37,822 bases of DNA, from positions 1 through 37,822 of the forward strand of contig NZ_POTZ01000010.1 of assembly GCF_003236365.1 (NCBI RefSeq), read 5' to 3'. Source of the stretch: Streptomyces sp. NTH33. GTDB taxonomy: Bacteria > Actinomycetota > Actinomycetes > Streptomycetales > Streptomycetaceae. Shown here in pieces: positions 18,097-25,040 of this stretch (position 1 is the stretch's first letter; the number at the start of each line of letters is the position of its first letter). Position numbers and translations under genes: made by a program. The notes under the pieces were generated by a model. That model was not told where the DNA came from, did no database searches, and saw only the letters and a program-made list of their open reading frames with translations.

Positions 18097-18651
18097 ATGC
18101 TTGGCATTTACACCCACCGCCCGCCAGGAGGCTCTGCGCAGCTGCGCGACGTGACACAGGACGGCGTCGGCGCCTGCATCCGGATGCGCTGCGACCCGGT
18201 CATGACGGCCGAGCTCGGCGGGCCCCTGCCGGTCGAGGGCATGGCGGACACGGTGCGCCGGGACGCCGGGCGGGCGGCGGCCGGCACCGCATGGGTCAGG
18301 ATGATCGTCCCTGATCCGCGGACCCCCGACGTGGTGGCCGGGACCGTGACCATCGGGGCCCACGAGAACGACGGCGGCCCGAGGTCGGAGATCGGCTGGA
18401 TGGTGCTGCCCGAGTTCCAGGGGCGCGGCCTGGGCAGACGCGCCGCCCGCGCGCTGCTCGAACAGGCGCGGGACGAGGACCGCTGGGGAGAGGTGCACGC
18501 CTTCCCGGCCACGACCGACGCGGCCTCGAACGGCATCTGCCGTTCGCTCGGCTTCCGGTTCCTCGCCGAGCGCGAGGTGACGTTCGCGGGCCGGGTGCTG
18601 CGCACCCACCACTGGGCCGGCACCCCGCGCACCGACCTGACGCCGGGCTGA
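18097..18651 (+). CDS. GNAT-family N-acetyltransferase
   Basis: This 184-residue protein has the GNAT acetyl-CoA site in EFQGRGLGRRAARALLEQA, preceded by beta-4 EIGWMVLPE, and a C-terminal NGICRSLGFRFLAE strand-helix. The family acetylates amino groups of small molecules or proteins; the substrate here is open. ATG 18097 is the first start in a frame that is open far upstream. The ribosome site is weak, and conserved residues begin only around LRDVT (16-20), so the true start may be some codons later. It is divergent from the thioesterase with about 90 bases between, and convergent with the oxidoreductase gene. Confidence 0.8.
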   Translation: MLGIYTHRPPGGSAQLRDVTQDGVGACIRMRCDPVMTAELGGPLPVEGMADTVRRDAGRAAAGTAWVRMIVPDPRTPDVVAGTVTIGAHENDGGPRSEIGWMVLPEFQGRGLGRRAARALLEQARDEDRWGEVHAFPATTDAASNGICRSLGFRFLAEREVTFAGRVLRTHHWAGTPRTDLTPG

Positions 18652-18662
18652 GGGGACGGGTC

Positions 18663-19817
18663 TCAGACGAGGCTCACCCACGCGCGCTGCTCGGCGGAGC
18701 GGGCCATGGCGTCCAGGGCCGCCGCCGCGGCCACCGCGTCGTCGAGGGTGGCACCGTACGGCCGGCCCTCCGTGATCGAGCGCAGGAAGTGGTGCGCCTC
18801 GACGACCTTGAGGTCGTCGTAGCCCATGGCGTTGGCCGAGCCCGGCTGGAAGGCCTCGTACACGCCGTGACCGGGGCCGACGTAGACCGTGCTGACCGGC
18901 TGGTCCTGGTAGGCGGTGCCGCGGCTGACGCCGAGTTCGCCCATGCGGCGGAAGTCCCAGAAGAGCGCGCCCTCGGTGCCGTGGATCTCGAAGCCGTAGT
19001 TGTTCTGCTCGCCCACCGAGACCCGGCAGGCCTCCAGGACCCCGCGCGCGCCGGAGGCGAAACGCAGCAGGCAGTTGACGTAGTCGTCGTTCTCGACGGG
19101 GCCGAGTGCGCCGCCCGCCGCCCGGGTGTGACCGGCGGTGGCACCAAAGGGGCGGGCCCGCTCGGGCACGAACACGGCGGTGTCCGCAGCCAGCGAGTCG
19201 ATCTCGCCGAGCAGATGGCGGGCCAGGTCGACCCCGTGCGAGGCCAGGTCGCCCAGCACTCCGCTGCCGCCGCGCTCACGCTCGTAGCGCCAGGTCAGGG
19301 CACCCTCGGGGTGGGCGGCGTAGTCGCTGAACAGCCGGATGCGGACGTGGGTGACCCGGCCGATCTCGCCGGCCGCGATCATCTCGCGGGCGGCGGCGAC
19401 GGCGGGTGCGTTGCGGTAGTTGAAGCCGACCGTGCCCCGCACGCCGGCCTTGGCGGCGGCGTCGGCGACCGCGCGGGCGTCACCGGCCGTCAGACCCACC
19501 GGCTTCTCGATCCAGATGTGCTTGCCGGCCCCGGCCATGGCGAGGCCGATCTCGCGGTGCAGGAAGTTCGGGGCGGTGATGCTGACCGCCTGGACGCGGG
19601 GGTCGGCGGCGATCTCCCGCCAGTCGCGGGTCGCGGAGTCGAAGCCGTACCGCCCGGCGGCCTCCTCGGCCCGGCCGGGCACCTCGTCGGCGACGGCGAC
19701 CAGGCGCGGACGTACCGCGAGCTGCGGGAAGTGGTGGAGCACACGCGCGTACGCCTGGGCGTGCACCCGTCCCATCCAGCCGAATCCGACGACGGCGACG
19801 CCGAGCACATCCACCAT
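18663..19817 (-). CDS. Gfo/Idh/MocA-family NAD(P)-dependent oxidoreductase
   Basis: This 384-residue protein has an N-terminal Rossmann fold (VVGFGWMGRVHAQAY, about 9-23). The family signature IEKPVGLTAGDA carries the catalytic-region Lys, and a C-terminal alpha/beta dimerisation domain (about 130-380) follows. Relatives oxidise sugars, inositols or sugar derivatives. The exact substrate is not evident. ATG 19817 has GAGGGG upstream. The gene is divergent from a LacI repressor gene, with a TGGA-N4-TCCA operator (19829-19844) in its leader. It is therefore probably the repressor's main target, induced by the sugar or its breakdown product. No transporter or kinase accompanies it here, so the rest of the pathway lies elsewhere. 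Confidence 0.92.
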   Translation of the reverse strand: MVDVLGVAVVGFGWMGRVHAQAYARVLHHFPQLAVRPRLVAVADEVPGRAEEAAGRYGFDSATRDWREIAADPRVQAVSITAPNFLHREIGLAMAGAGKHIWIEKPVGLTAGDARAVADAAAKAGVRGTVGFNYRNAPAVAAAREMIAAGEIGRVTHVRIRLFSDYAAHPEGALTWRYERERGGSGVLGDLASHGVDLARHLLGEIDSLAADTAVFVPERARPFGATAGHTRAAGGALGPVENDDYVNCLLRFASGARGVLEACRVSVGEQNNYGFEIHGTEGALFWDFRRMGELGVSRGTAYQDQPVSTVYVGPGHGVYEAFQPGSANAMGYDDLKVVEAHHFLRSITEGRPYGATLDDAVAAAAALDAMARSAEQRAWVSLV

Positions 19818-19828
19818 GACAGCCCCTC

Positions 19829-19844
19829 TTTGGACCGATCCAAA
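19829..19844. promoter_or_regulatory. LacI-type operator TTTGGA-CCGA-TCCAAA
   Basis: A perfect inverted repeat lies 12 bases upstream of the oxidoreductase ATG, between the predicted transcription start and the ribosome site. Repressor bound here would block elongation. It shares the core TGGA-N4-TCCA with the second site at 19933-19946. Confidence 0.75.
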
Positions 19845-19856
19845 ACCTGCGGGCCC

Positions 19857-19886
19857 ACGATGAAGGCCGGCTCCGCCCGGTGTCAA
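19857..19886 (-). promoter_or_regulatory. Promoter of the Gfo/Idh/MocA gene
   Basis: On the minus strand TTGACA (19886-19881), an 18-base spacer and CATCGT (19862-19857) form a plausible vegetative promoter. Transcription would start near 19850, just before the operator at 19829-19844. The -35 box is perfect; the -10 box is weak. Confidence 0.5.
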
Positions 19887-19913
19887 CCCTCTTCGCCGGT
19901 GCCCTCCCGGCCC

Positions 19914-19942
19914 TTTACAGGAGCACCCGTCTGTGGAACGGT
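19914..19942 (+). promoter_or_regulatory. Possible leaderless promoter of the LacI-family gene
   Basis: TTTACA (19914-19919), 17 bases and AACGGT (19937-19942), then seven bases to GTG 19950. The -10 box lies inside the operator at 19933-19946, so binding should shut the promoter directly. The match to consensus is modest. Confidence 0.4.
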
Positions 19943-19946
19943 CCAC
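19933..19946. promoter_or_regulatory. LacI-type operator GTGGA-ACGG-TCCAC (autoregulatory)
   Basis: A perfect inverted repeat ends three bases before the repressor start codon. It has the same TGGA-N4-TCCA core as the site in front of the oxidoreductase. Centre-to-centre distance between the two sites is about 103 bases, compatible with looping. Confidence 0.72.
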
Positions 19947-19949
19947 CAC

Positions 19950-20957
19950 GTGCGACCCCCGACCATCCGCGACGTGGCCGCGCGGGCCGGCGTGTCCAAG
20001 TCCCTGGTGTCCCTGGTGCTGCGCGGCTCCGACAGCGTGCGCCCCGAGAAGCGGCAGGCGGTCCTCGCCGCGATCGACGAACTCGGCTACCGGCCCAACG
20101 CCGCCGCCCGCAGCCTCAGCGAACGGCGCACCCGCACCGTCGGCGTGCTGCTCAACGACCTGCGCAACCCCTGGTTCGTGGAACTCCTCGACGGCCTCAA
20201 CTCCCGCCTGTACGACAGCGGTCTGCACATGCTGCTCGCCGACGGCCGGCTCAACCGGCGCCTGGGCGAGGACCTCACCCGCACCTTCACCGAGCTGCGC
20301 GTCGACGGTCTGGTCGCCGTCGGCACCCTGCGGGACCCGAGGGCGCTGCGCACCGCGGCCGGCCGGGTGCCCACCGTCGTCGCCGGCACCCGCGAACCCG
20401 ACCTGCCCAAAGTGGACGTCGTCGCGGGCGACGACGAGCACGGCGCCCGGCTGGCCACCGAGCACCTCATCGCCCTCGGCCACCGGCGCATCGCCCACAT
20501 CACCGGTCACGGCGCGGTCGGAGAGCTGCGCCGCCGCGGCTTCGAGGCCGTCATGCGCGAGCGCGGACTGGCCGGCACCGCGGTCGTGGAGCAGGGCGAC
20601 CTGACCGAGGAGGGCGGCCACCGGGCCGCGGTACGGCTGCTCAGCCGCCCCGGGCGCCCCACCGCCGTCTTCGCCGTCAACGACATGACCTGCGTCGGCG
20701 CGATGTCGGCCGCCGAGGAGAGCGGCCTCGGGGTGCCGCGCGACCTCTCCCTGGTCGGCTACGACAACACCTACCTGTCGAGGCTGCGGCACCTGTGGCT
20801 GACCACCGTGGACAACGCCGGCCACGACGTGGGCCGGCGCGCCGCCCAGCGGCTGCTCGACCGGATCGACGACCCGGACCGCCCGCGCGCGGTCGACCTG
20901 ACCACCCCGTACCTGGAGGTGCGCGGCACGACCGCCCCGCCGCCCGGCGGCGCCTGA
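19950..20957 (+). CDS. LacI-family transcriptional repressor
   Basis: This 335-residue repressor has a canonical N-terminal LacI helix-turn-helix and hinge (TIRDVAARAGVSKSLVSLVL, then GYRPNAAARSL, about 5-60). A periplasmic-binding-protein-like effector domain follows (VGVLLNDLRNPWFVELLDGL to the DLSLVGYDNTYLS region). It should bind a sugar or derivative and release the operators at 19829-19844 and 19933-19946. GTG 19950 is chosen because conserved residues begin right behind it (RPPTIRDVAARAG) and no ribosome site exists for an alternative. A leaderless start is likely. It is divergent from the Gfo/Idh/MocA oxidoreductase, its probable target. Confidence 0.93.
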   Translation: MRPPTIRDVAARAGVSKSLVSLVLRGSDSVRPEKRQAVLAAIDELGYRPNAAARSLSERRTRTVGVLLNDLRNPWFVELLDGLNSRLYDSGLHMLLADGRLNRRLGEDLTRTFTELRVDGLVAVGTLRDPRALRTAAGRVPTVVAGTREPDLPKVDVVAGDDEHGARLATEHLIALGHRRIAHITGHGAVGELRRRGFEAVMRERGLAGTAVVEQGDLTEEGGHRAAVRLLSRPGRPTAVFAVNDMTCVGAMSAAEESGLGVPRDLSLVGYDNTYLSRLRHLWLTTVDNAGHDVGRRAAQRLLDRIDDPDRPRAVDLTTPYLEVRGTTAPPPGGA

Positions 20958-21000
20958 GGCCCAGCCCGCGAGCACCTCCGCCCACCGGCGGATCCCACCG

Positions 21001-21279
21001 GAGCACGCCCGCACGCCGCACCGGGCCGACGGGGCGGTGACGATGTCCAGTCCGCGGCGGTGCCCGTCCGGGGCCGGCGCGGCGGACGGCTCGGGCGGCG
21101 CCGCCGGCCTCGCGGTCGGCCACTGGGCGGACCCGGAGGCCCTGCGCCGCGACTGGCACCGGACCGGGCAGTGGCTGCCGGACATGGACCCCGAGCGGCG
21201 CGAGGGGGAGTACGAGTCCTGGAAGCGGGCCGTGGAGCGGTCCCCGGGCTGGATCCGCTCACCCGGACAGCGGCGCTGA
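21001..21279 (+). pseudogene. Relic of the C-terminus of glycerol kinase
   Basis: A short open frame ending at 21279 contains AAGLAVGHWADPEALRRDW, then MDPERREGEYESWKRAVERS. This closely follows the extreme C-terminus of GlpK (GLAVGFW... then EEREALYAGWKKAVERS-like). Upstream, RADGAVTMSSP faintly recalls the RVDGGMTANN segment. About 15-20 residues of the following GVPVVRPxVAETTALG stretch are scrambled. A VPVR stretch survives in another reading frame, as expected after a frameshift. The remaining roughly 450 residues of a kinase are absent; the LacI gene ends directly upstream. This is a decayed fragment. Translation of the remaining 80 codons is possible but would not give kinase activity. 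Its left limit is approximate. Confidence 0.72.
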
Positions 21280-21295
21280 GCCGGCGGGGGCCGGC
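21280..21295. terminator. Short hairpin GCCGGC-GGGG-GCCGGC
   Basis: A perfect six-base stem with a four-base loop lies between the glycerol kinase relic and the convergent winged-helix gene. It may be the former kinase terminator. Confidence 0.4.
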
Positions 21296-21303
21296 CGGTG
21301 GCT

Positions 21304-21651
21304 TCAGCGACCCCGGCGACCGACCTCGGAGTGGTCGGCCTCGGAGTGGCCGGCCTCCGCCCGGACGAGCAGTGAGAGCAGGGAGGCCACGGTCAGCCCG
21401 GACTCGGCCGGGTGCCGCAGGACCTTGCTCGGGTCGATCCGGTAGATGTTGCCGCGCCCCTCCTTGGTGTGGGAGAGGTACCCGTCGCGCTCCAGATCGG
21501 CGATGATCTTCTGGACGGCGCGCTCGGTGAGCCTGCAGTGAGCGGCGATGTCACGGATCCGGGCGTTGTGGTTGTCGGCGATGGCGGCCAGTACCCGGGC
21601 GTGATTGGTCAGGAACGTCCATCCGGTATGCGGCTCAGGCACTCCTCCCAT
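21304..21651 (-). CDS. Small winged-helix (MarR/ArsR-like) transcriptional regulator
   Basis: This 115-residue protein is mainly one winged helix-turn-helix: HARVLAAIADNHNARIRDIAAHC, TERAVQKIIADLERDGYLS and a wing HTKEGRGNIYRID. A short C-terminal helix and a hydrophilic His/Glu-rich tail (GHSEADHSEVGRRGR) follow. Regulators of this type control a neighbour or themselves; the signal is unknown. ATG 21651 has no ribosome site. Instead TTGTAT (21686-21681), 17 bases and TAGGCT (21663-21658) lie six bases upstream, so translation is probably leaderless. The gene is divergent from the STAS-ANTAR gene. The half-sites TATACA and TGTATA in the shared region may be its operator. Confidence 0.87.
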   Translation of the reverse strand: MGGVPEPHTGWTFLTNHARVLAAIADNHNARIRDIAAHCRLTERAVQKIIADLERDGYLSHTKEGRGNIYRIDPSKVLRHPAESGLTVASLLSLLVRAEAGHSEADHSEVGRRGR

Positions 21652-21657
21652 GGGGCC

Positions 21658-21686
21658 AGCCTAGAGTTCGGCTTTCGCGTATACAA
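21658..21686 (-). promoter_or_regulatory. Leaderless promoter of the winged-helix regulator
   Basis: On the minus strand TTGTAT, a 17-base spacer and TAGGCT lie six bases before the ATG at 21651. Both boxes and spacing fit the vegetative consensus. Confidence 0.6.
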
Positions 21687-21711
21687 GAGCCTGAACTGGG
21701 CTTCATGTATA
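21680..21711. promoter_or_regulatory. Inverted half-sites TATACA-N20-TGTATA, candidate operator
   Basis: TATACA (21680-21685) overlaps the -35 box of the winged-helix gene. TGTATA (21706-21711) abuts a TTGACG box (21714-21719) facing the STAS-ANTAR gene. The inner flanks GAGCC and GGCTT extend the symmetry imperfectly. One dimer pair could control both genes. Confidence 0.4.
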
Positions 21712-21783
21712 TCTTGACGTGTTCCAGGCGCCGGAGCGAGTCTGGAAGCGGAGGACGGGCGAACGCTTGTGGGAGAGGCGGTC

Positions 21784-22560
21784 ATGGCGGAGCCTGCGTA
21801 CGACGCGCGGTCCACGGTTCAGGGCGTCGCTGCCCGCGGTGACCGCGGCGGCGTGCCGGCGGCGCACCCGGGACGCGAACCGGCGATCGACATCGGCCCC
21901 GACGCGGACCGTGTGCTCGTCATGGTGCGCGGCGAACTCGGCCTCGACGTCGGCCAGGGTTTCCGGCGTGCCCTGAAGGACGCCCTCGGCCGCTCGGCCC
22001 AGGGCATCGACCTGGACCTGAGCGGAGTGGGGTTCTGCGACTGCTCCGCCCTCAACACCCTGATCAGCCTGCGGGAGCGGGCCCGGGCACAGGGCAAGAC
22101 GATCGTCGTACGCGCCACCAGCCCCATGAGCGAACGGCTGCTCGCCCTCACCGGCACGCGCTCGCTGTTCTCCGCCGAGACACCCGGCGGGCCGGAGGCA
22201 CACGAGGCGGGACCGCCGCTGCCCGCCGTCCGGCACGGGGAACCGGGGGACGGGACACCGGCCGAGGACACCGAGCAGGACCTGCGCATCGAGGTCGTCC
22301 AGCTGCGCCGCGCCATGCAGACCCGCCCCGCCATCGACCTGGCCCGCGGCATCCTCATGGCCTCCTTCGGCCTGACCCCGGAGCAGGCCTGGTCGGTGCT
22401 GGTCATCGCCTCCCAGAAGACCAACACCAAGCTGCACCACGTCGCCCGGGACGTGGTCACGGCGGTGCACGGCGACCCGCTGCCGGAGACGGTCCAAAAG
22501 CACCTGGCCGTCGCCGTGACCGAGGTCCGGGCCTCGGCGGACGGGACCGGCGCGCCGTAA
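21784..22560 (+). CDS. STAS-ANTAR regulatory protein
   Basis: This 258-residue fusion has an anti-sigma-antagonist-like STAS domain (about 35-130), with the phosphorylatable-serine region GFCDCSALNTLISL (Ser88). A Pro/Glu-rich linker follows. An ANTAR RNA-binding domain (about 167-228) is marked by LRRAMQTRPAIDLARGILMA, then LTPEQAWSVLVIASQKTN. ANTAR proteins act as antiterminators by stabilising paired RNA hairpins. The STAS part suggests control through a partner-switching kinase instead of the usual response-regulator or GAF input. ATG 21784 follows GGGAGAGG. No cognate anti-sigma kinase or hairpin pair is adjacent, so the target is elsewhere. It is divergent from the winged-helix regulator. 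Confidence 0.9.
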   Translation: MAEPAYDARSTVQGVAARGDRGGVPAAHPGREPAIDIGPDADRVLVMVRGELGLDVGQGFRRALKDALGRSAQGIDLDLSGVGFCDCSALNTLISLRERARAQGKTIVVRATSPMSERLLALTGTRSLFSAETPGGPEAHEAGPPLPAVRHGEPGDGTPAEDTEQDLRIEVVQLRRAMQTRPAIDLARGILMASFGLTPEQAWSVLVIASQKTNTKLHHVARDVVTAVHGDPLPETVQKHLAVAVTEVRASADGTGAP

Positions 22561-22828
22561 CGGAAGGCGCATCAGCCCCGCACCAGTGGTTACCCGAAAC
22601 CTGGGGTTCGGAAGGGAGCCCCCGGGCCCCCGCGGGCACCGCGGAGGGCCCGCTCCAGCGCTCCGGCTCCTTCCGCACAGGAGGCTTCGACACGTCGCGC
22701 GGGTGCGGGTACCGGCCGGCCCCACCCGTCGTGATTGCGGCGCGGGCGATCGGGTACGCGAGCAGGGCTGTGCCCGGGGAGAGGAACCCGGGGCAGGCCG
22801 CACGACCGCCGCGACCAGGGAATCTGCC

Positions 22829-23230
22829 ATGGAGACACCAGCGAACGACAACACCGCGACGCCCGCCCAGCGAGCACTGGACGTACTCGCCGAGAACGCC
22901 GAGGACGCGGTGGCACTGGACACGCTCGCGCACAGCGACGTGCTGATCCCCGTGCCGGACGACGTGAGCGACGAGGACGCCACCAACCCCTCGACGGTGG
23001 CCCTGCCCATCCTCGAACAACCGGGCGGAGTGCCGGTGGTGCCCGTGTTCACCTCCGAACTGGAGATGTCCGACCTGCTGCCCTTCGTCTCCCGCTACCG
23101 CCTCGTGCCCCTCGGCGCCCTCGCGTCCCAGTGGCCGGCCGACGACCTGTCGCTGACCATAGACGCCAGCTCGCCGCACGGCCTGACGCTCACCTCGGAG
23201 GGAGTACGCACCCTGCTGGCCCGGCATTGA
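22829..23230 (+). CDS. SseB-like N-terminal-domain protein
   Basis: This 133-residue cytoplasmic protein begins ETPANDNTATPAQRALDVLAEN. It contains the SseB-type segments SDVLIPVPDD, VPVVPVFTSELEMSDLLP, RYRLVPLGALASQWP and SLTIDASSPHGLTL. This domain is common in Streptomyces, often in several copies, and its role is unknown (proposed protein interaction or stress). ATG 22829 follows AGGGAA. The 268 bases upstream, after the STAS-ANTAR gene, contain no gene that I can support, so it may have its own promoter. No membrane segment or signal peptide. Confidence 0.8.
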   Translation: METPANDNTATPAQRALDVLAENAEDAVALDTLAHSDVLIPVPDDVSDEDATNPSTVALPILEQPGGVPVVPVFTSELEMSDLLPFVSRYRLVPLGALASQWPADDLSLTIDASSPHGLTLTSEGVRTLLARH

Positions 23231-23259
23231 GACCGAGCCGGCCTGTTCCAGCCGCCGAC

Positions 23260-23664
23260 TCAGCCGTCACCGTCGAGTGTGCGGGCCAGGGCCGCGCGCT
23301 GCAGAGGCAGCACCTCGGCATGCAGCGCACGGCCCTTGGCCGTCAGACGGACCCACACCCCGCGCCGGTCCTCCGCGCACACCGACCGTTCCACCAGGCC
23401 GTCCTTCACCAGCCGGCCGATCAGCCGGGACAGCGCGCTCTGGCTGAGGTGGACCCGGTCGGCGAGGTTCTGCACCCGGCACTGCCCGCCTTCCCCGCCC
23501 TCCCCGGACGGCCCGGACGCCAGGATGTCGAGCACCTCGAAGTCGCTCGCGCCGAGCCCGTACGGATGCAGCACGCGGTCGAGTTCGCACATCGTCCGCG
23601 CGTGCACCGACAGAATGCCCCGCCATCTCTCCTCGAGCCGGGCTCCGGCCGCGTCCGCTTCCAT
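23260..23664 (-). CDS. MarR-family transcriptional regulator
   Basis: This 134-residue winged-helix regulator shows YGLGASDFEVLDILA, the recognition region VQNLADRVHLSQSALSRLIGRLVKDG, and the MarR wing signature ERSVCAEDRRGVWVRLTAKGRAL. An unusual Gly/Glu-rich insertion (SGEGGEGGQ) sits between helices 2 and 3. ATG 23664 has no clear ribosome site. TAACAT lies eight bases upstream as a possible -10 box, inside the 26-base palindrome at 23672-23697. It follows the VOC gene by 61 bases on the same strand. The SseB gene is convergent. Confidence 0.92.
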   Translation of the reverse strand: MEADAAGARLEERWRGILSVHARTMCELDRVLHPYGLGASDFEVLDILASGPSGEGGEGGQCRVQNLADRVHLSQSALSRLIGRLVKDGLVERSVCAEDRRGVWVRLTAKGRALHAEVLPLQRAALARTLDGDG

Positions 23665-23671
23665 GAGACCG

Positions 23672-23697
23672 CATGTTAATGCGCGTACATCGACATG
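23672..23697. promoter_or_regulatory. 26-bp imperfect palindrome, candidate MarR operator
   Basis: The two arms share CATGTYRATG when both are read outward-in, with 8 of 10 positions identical and mirror symmetry about 23684/23685. It lies 7 bases upstream of the MarR start codon and covers its likely -10 box. Size and position are typical of MarR autoregulation. Confidence 0.55.
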
Positions 23698-23725
23698 GCC
23701 GGTCGCGCGGCGGCCGCCCCGGACG

Positions 23726-24070
23726 TCAGGCGTCCTGGACGAGCCCGACGAGATTGCCGTCCGCGTCCTTCACCGAGGCGATCAGCCTGCCGCCGCCGAC
23801 GTCCCGCACGTCCTGCAGCAGCTCGGCGCCCGCCTCCACCAGAGCCGCCAGCCGCCCCCGGATGTCGTCGACGTGCCAGTACGGCACCGGCCCGGTCATC
23901 CCGCCGGCGTGCCCGTTCGGGTCGAGCCCGACGTCCTGCCCGGCGTCCTTGAACCCGACGTAGTAGGGCTCGTCCGCATACGGCTCGACCTCCAGCAGCG
24001 CCCTGAACAGGGATTTTGCCCGGTCGAGGTCCTTGACGGGGTAGACGATCGTCTTCAGGCCGGCGGTCAT
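23726..24070 (-). CDS. VOC-superfamily (glyoxalase/dioxygenase fold) protein
   Basis: This 114-residue single-domain VOC protein begins KTIVYPVKDLDRAKSLFRALL and ends RLIASVKDADGNLVGLVQDA, the usual paired beta-alpha-beta-beta-beta units. Candidate metal-side residues include His in PYWHVDDI and the Glu in LEVEPYADEP. The family includes glyoxalase I, extradiol dioxygenases and antibiotic-binding proteins; this member cannot be assigned further. ATG 24070 has GAGGAGT upstream. It precedes the MarR gene in the same direction, so the pair may form a small detoxification operon, possibly regulated from 23672-23697 for the MarR part only. Confidence 0.87.
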   Translation of the reverse strand: MTAGLKTIVYPVKDLDRAKSLFRALLEVEPYADEPYYVGFKDAGQDVGLDPNGHAGGMTGPVPYWHVDDIRGRLAALVEAGAELLQDVRDVGGGRLIASVKDADGNLVGLVQDA

Positions 24071-24180
24071 GGCGTACTCCTCGCTGACGAGTGGTCCCGA
24101 CGGATGCGTCGGTGGTCTCACGCTAGAGCGGGGGAGCGCCGGGCCGCTTCTTCGATCCTGACCGGTTGCGCGGCGCTACC

Positions 24181-24414
24181 CGGCGACCCAAGGCCGGCCA
24201 GGCGGCCTGGCTGCGGGACGTGATGAACACCGTCGAGGCCGTCCCGGGCAACCGCGGCCTGGGCGTCTTCTCCTGGGAGGCGACCTGGACCGCGGTCCCC
24301 GGCAACGGCTGGGACCCGGCCGACCCCTCCTCCGGCAACGGCGGGGAGAACCAGGCCCTGTTCGACTACGACAACAGGGCGACCGCGGCGATGACGTGGT
24401 TCGGCCACCGCTGG
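24181..24414 (+). pseudogene. Relic of a GH53 arabinogalactan endo-beta-1,4-galactanase C-terminus
   Basis: One frame reads AGQAAWLRDVMNTVEAVPGN, then RGLGVFSWEATWTAVPGNGW, then GENQALFDYDNRAT. This matches the end of the GH53 barrel (GQ..FL..V...V...P.GRGLGVFYWEPAW.PV.G.GW...G..WENQALFDF.G). The N-terminal 250 or so residues, the signal peptide and the acid/base region are missing. No start codon or ribosome site lies in front, and no stop follows directly. The reading frame simply runs on into unrelated sequence. This is debris of a secreted plant-polysaccharide hydrolase. Limits are those of visible similarity. Confidence 0.78.
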
Positions 24415-24586
24415 AACGGGCGCGGGCCCGGCTGTCCATCGGTGCGGCAGCCGGGCCCTTCCCCCACGCCCCGGACCCGGACCGTCCAGTACCGGACAAG
24501 GCCCGGCGGATCCCGTACGCGACGGGGCGGCCCGGGGGACAGTGGGAAGCGTCAGGACGGGAAGGCCTCGACGACAGGAGGCGGTG

Positions 24587-24871
24587 ATGCTGAGGACTTC
24601 CGCCGGCCGGACGCGCCTGCTCATCCTGGAGTGGCTCAGGGATCCGGCCGCGCACGCTCCCCGGCGGCGCCGCGACCCGTTGACGCACGGCGCGACCGCG
24701 AAGGCCGTCGCGGCCGGCCTCGGCATCCCGCGGCGGACCGCCGGGACGCATCTCGCCCTGCTGACCGACCTCGGCCTGCTGCGCGCCCGCCGGATCAGGT
24801 GCCGGACGTACTACAGCCGTGACGAGGTCCGCATCGCCGAGGTGGCCCGGATGTTCGAGAAGGGCTGGTGA
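24587..24871 (+). CDS. Small ArsR-like winged-helix regulator
   Basis: This 94-residue protein has a winged helix: TRLLILEWLRDP, then ATAKAVAAGLGIPRRTAGTHLALLTDLGLL, and a wing ARRIRCRTYYSRDEVRI. Such small single-domain regulators are common in Streptomyces, often next to transporters or metabolic genes. ATG 24587 is preceded by AGGAGG at six bases; GTG 24584 is the alternative. It lies between the GH53 relic and the fluoride-channel operon, 169 bases upstream of the latter in the same direction. It may be left over from the lost hydrolase locus or act on the operon. Neither can be decided. Confidence 0.8.
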   Translation: MLRTSAGRTRLLILEWLRDPAAHAPRRRRDPLTHGATAKAVAAGLGIPRRTAGTHLALLTDLGLLRARRIRCRTYYSRDEVRIAEVARMFEKGW

Positions 24872-25040
24872 CCGGCGGCCCGCGGGAGCACCCGGCGGCT
24901 CGCGGAAACGAGGGACGGGGGCGCGCCCTCCCCCGGAGCGACGGGCCGAGCGGTACGCCGCGCCGCCGCCGGTGTGTGCGGCGGGGAACCGGCGGCGTTA
25001 CGGTGTGTCCGGGCGCGGCCGAGTAGGAGACGTTACGAGC

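Noticed and set aside
24872-25040. A fluoride riboswitch before fluC
   Set aside because: The conserved pseudoknot-forming segments of the crcB motif could not be found by eye on the plus strand.
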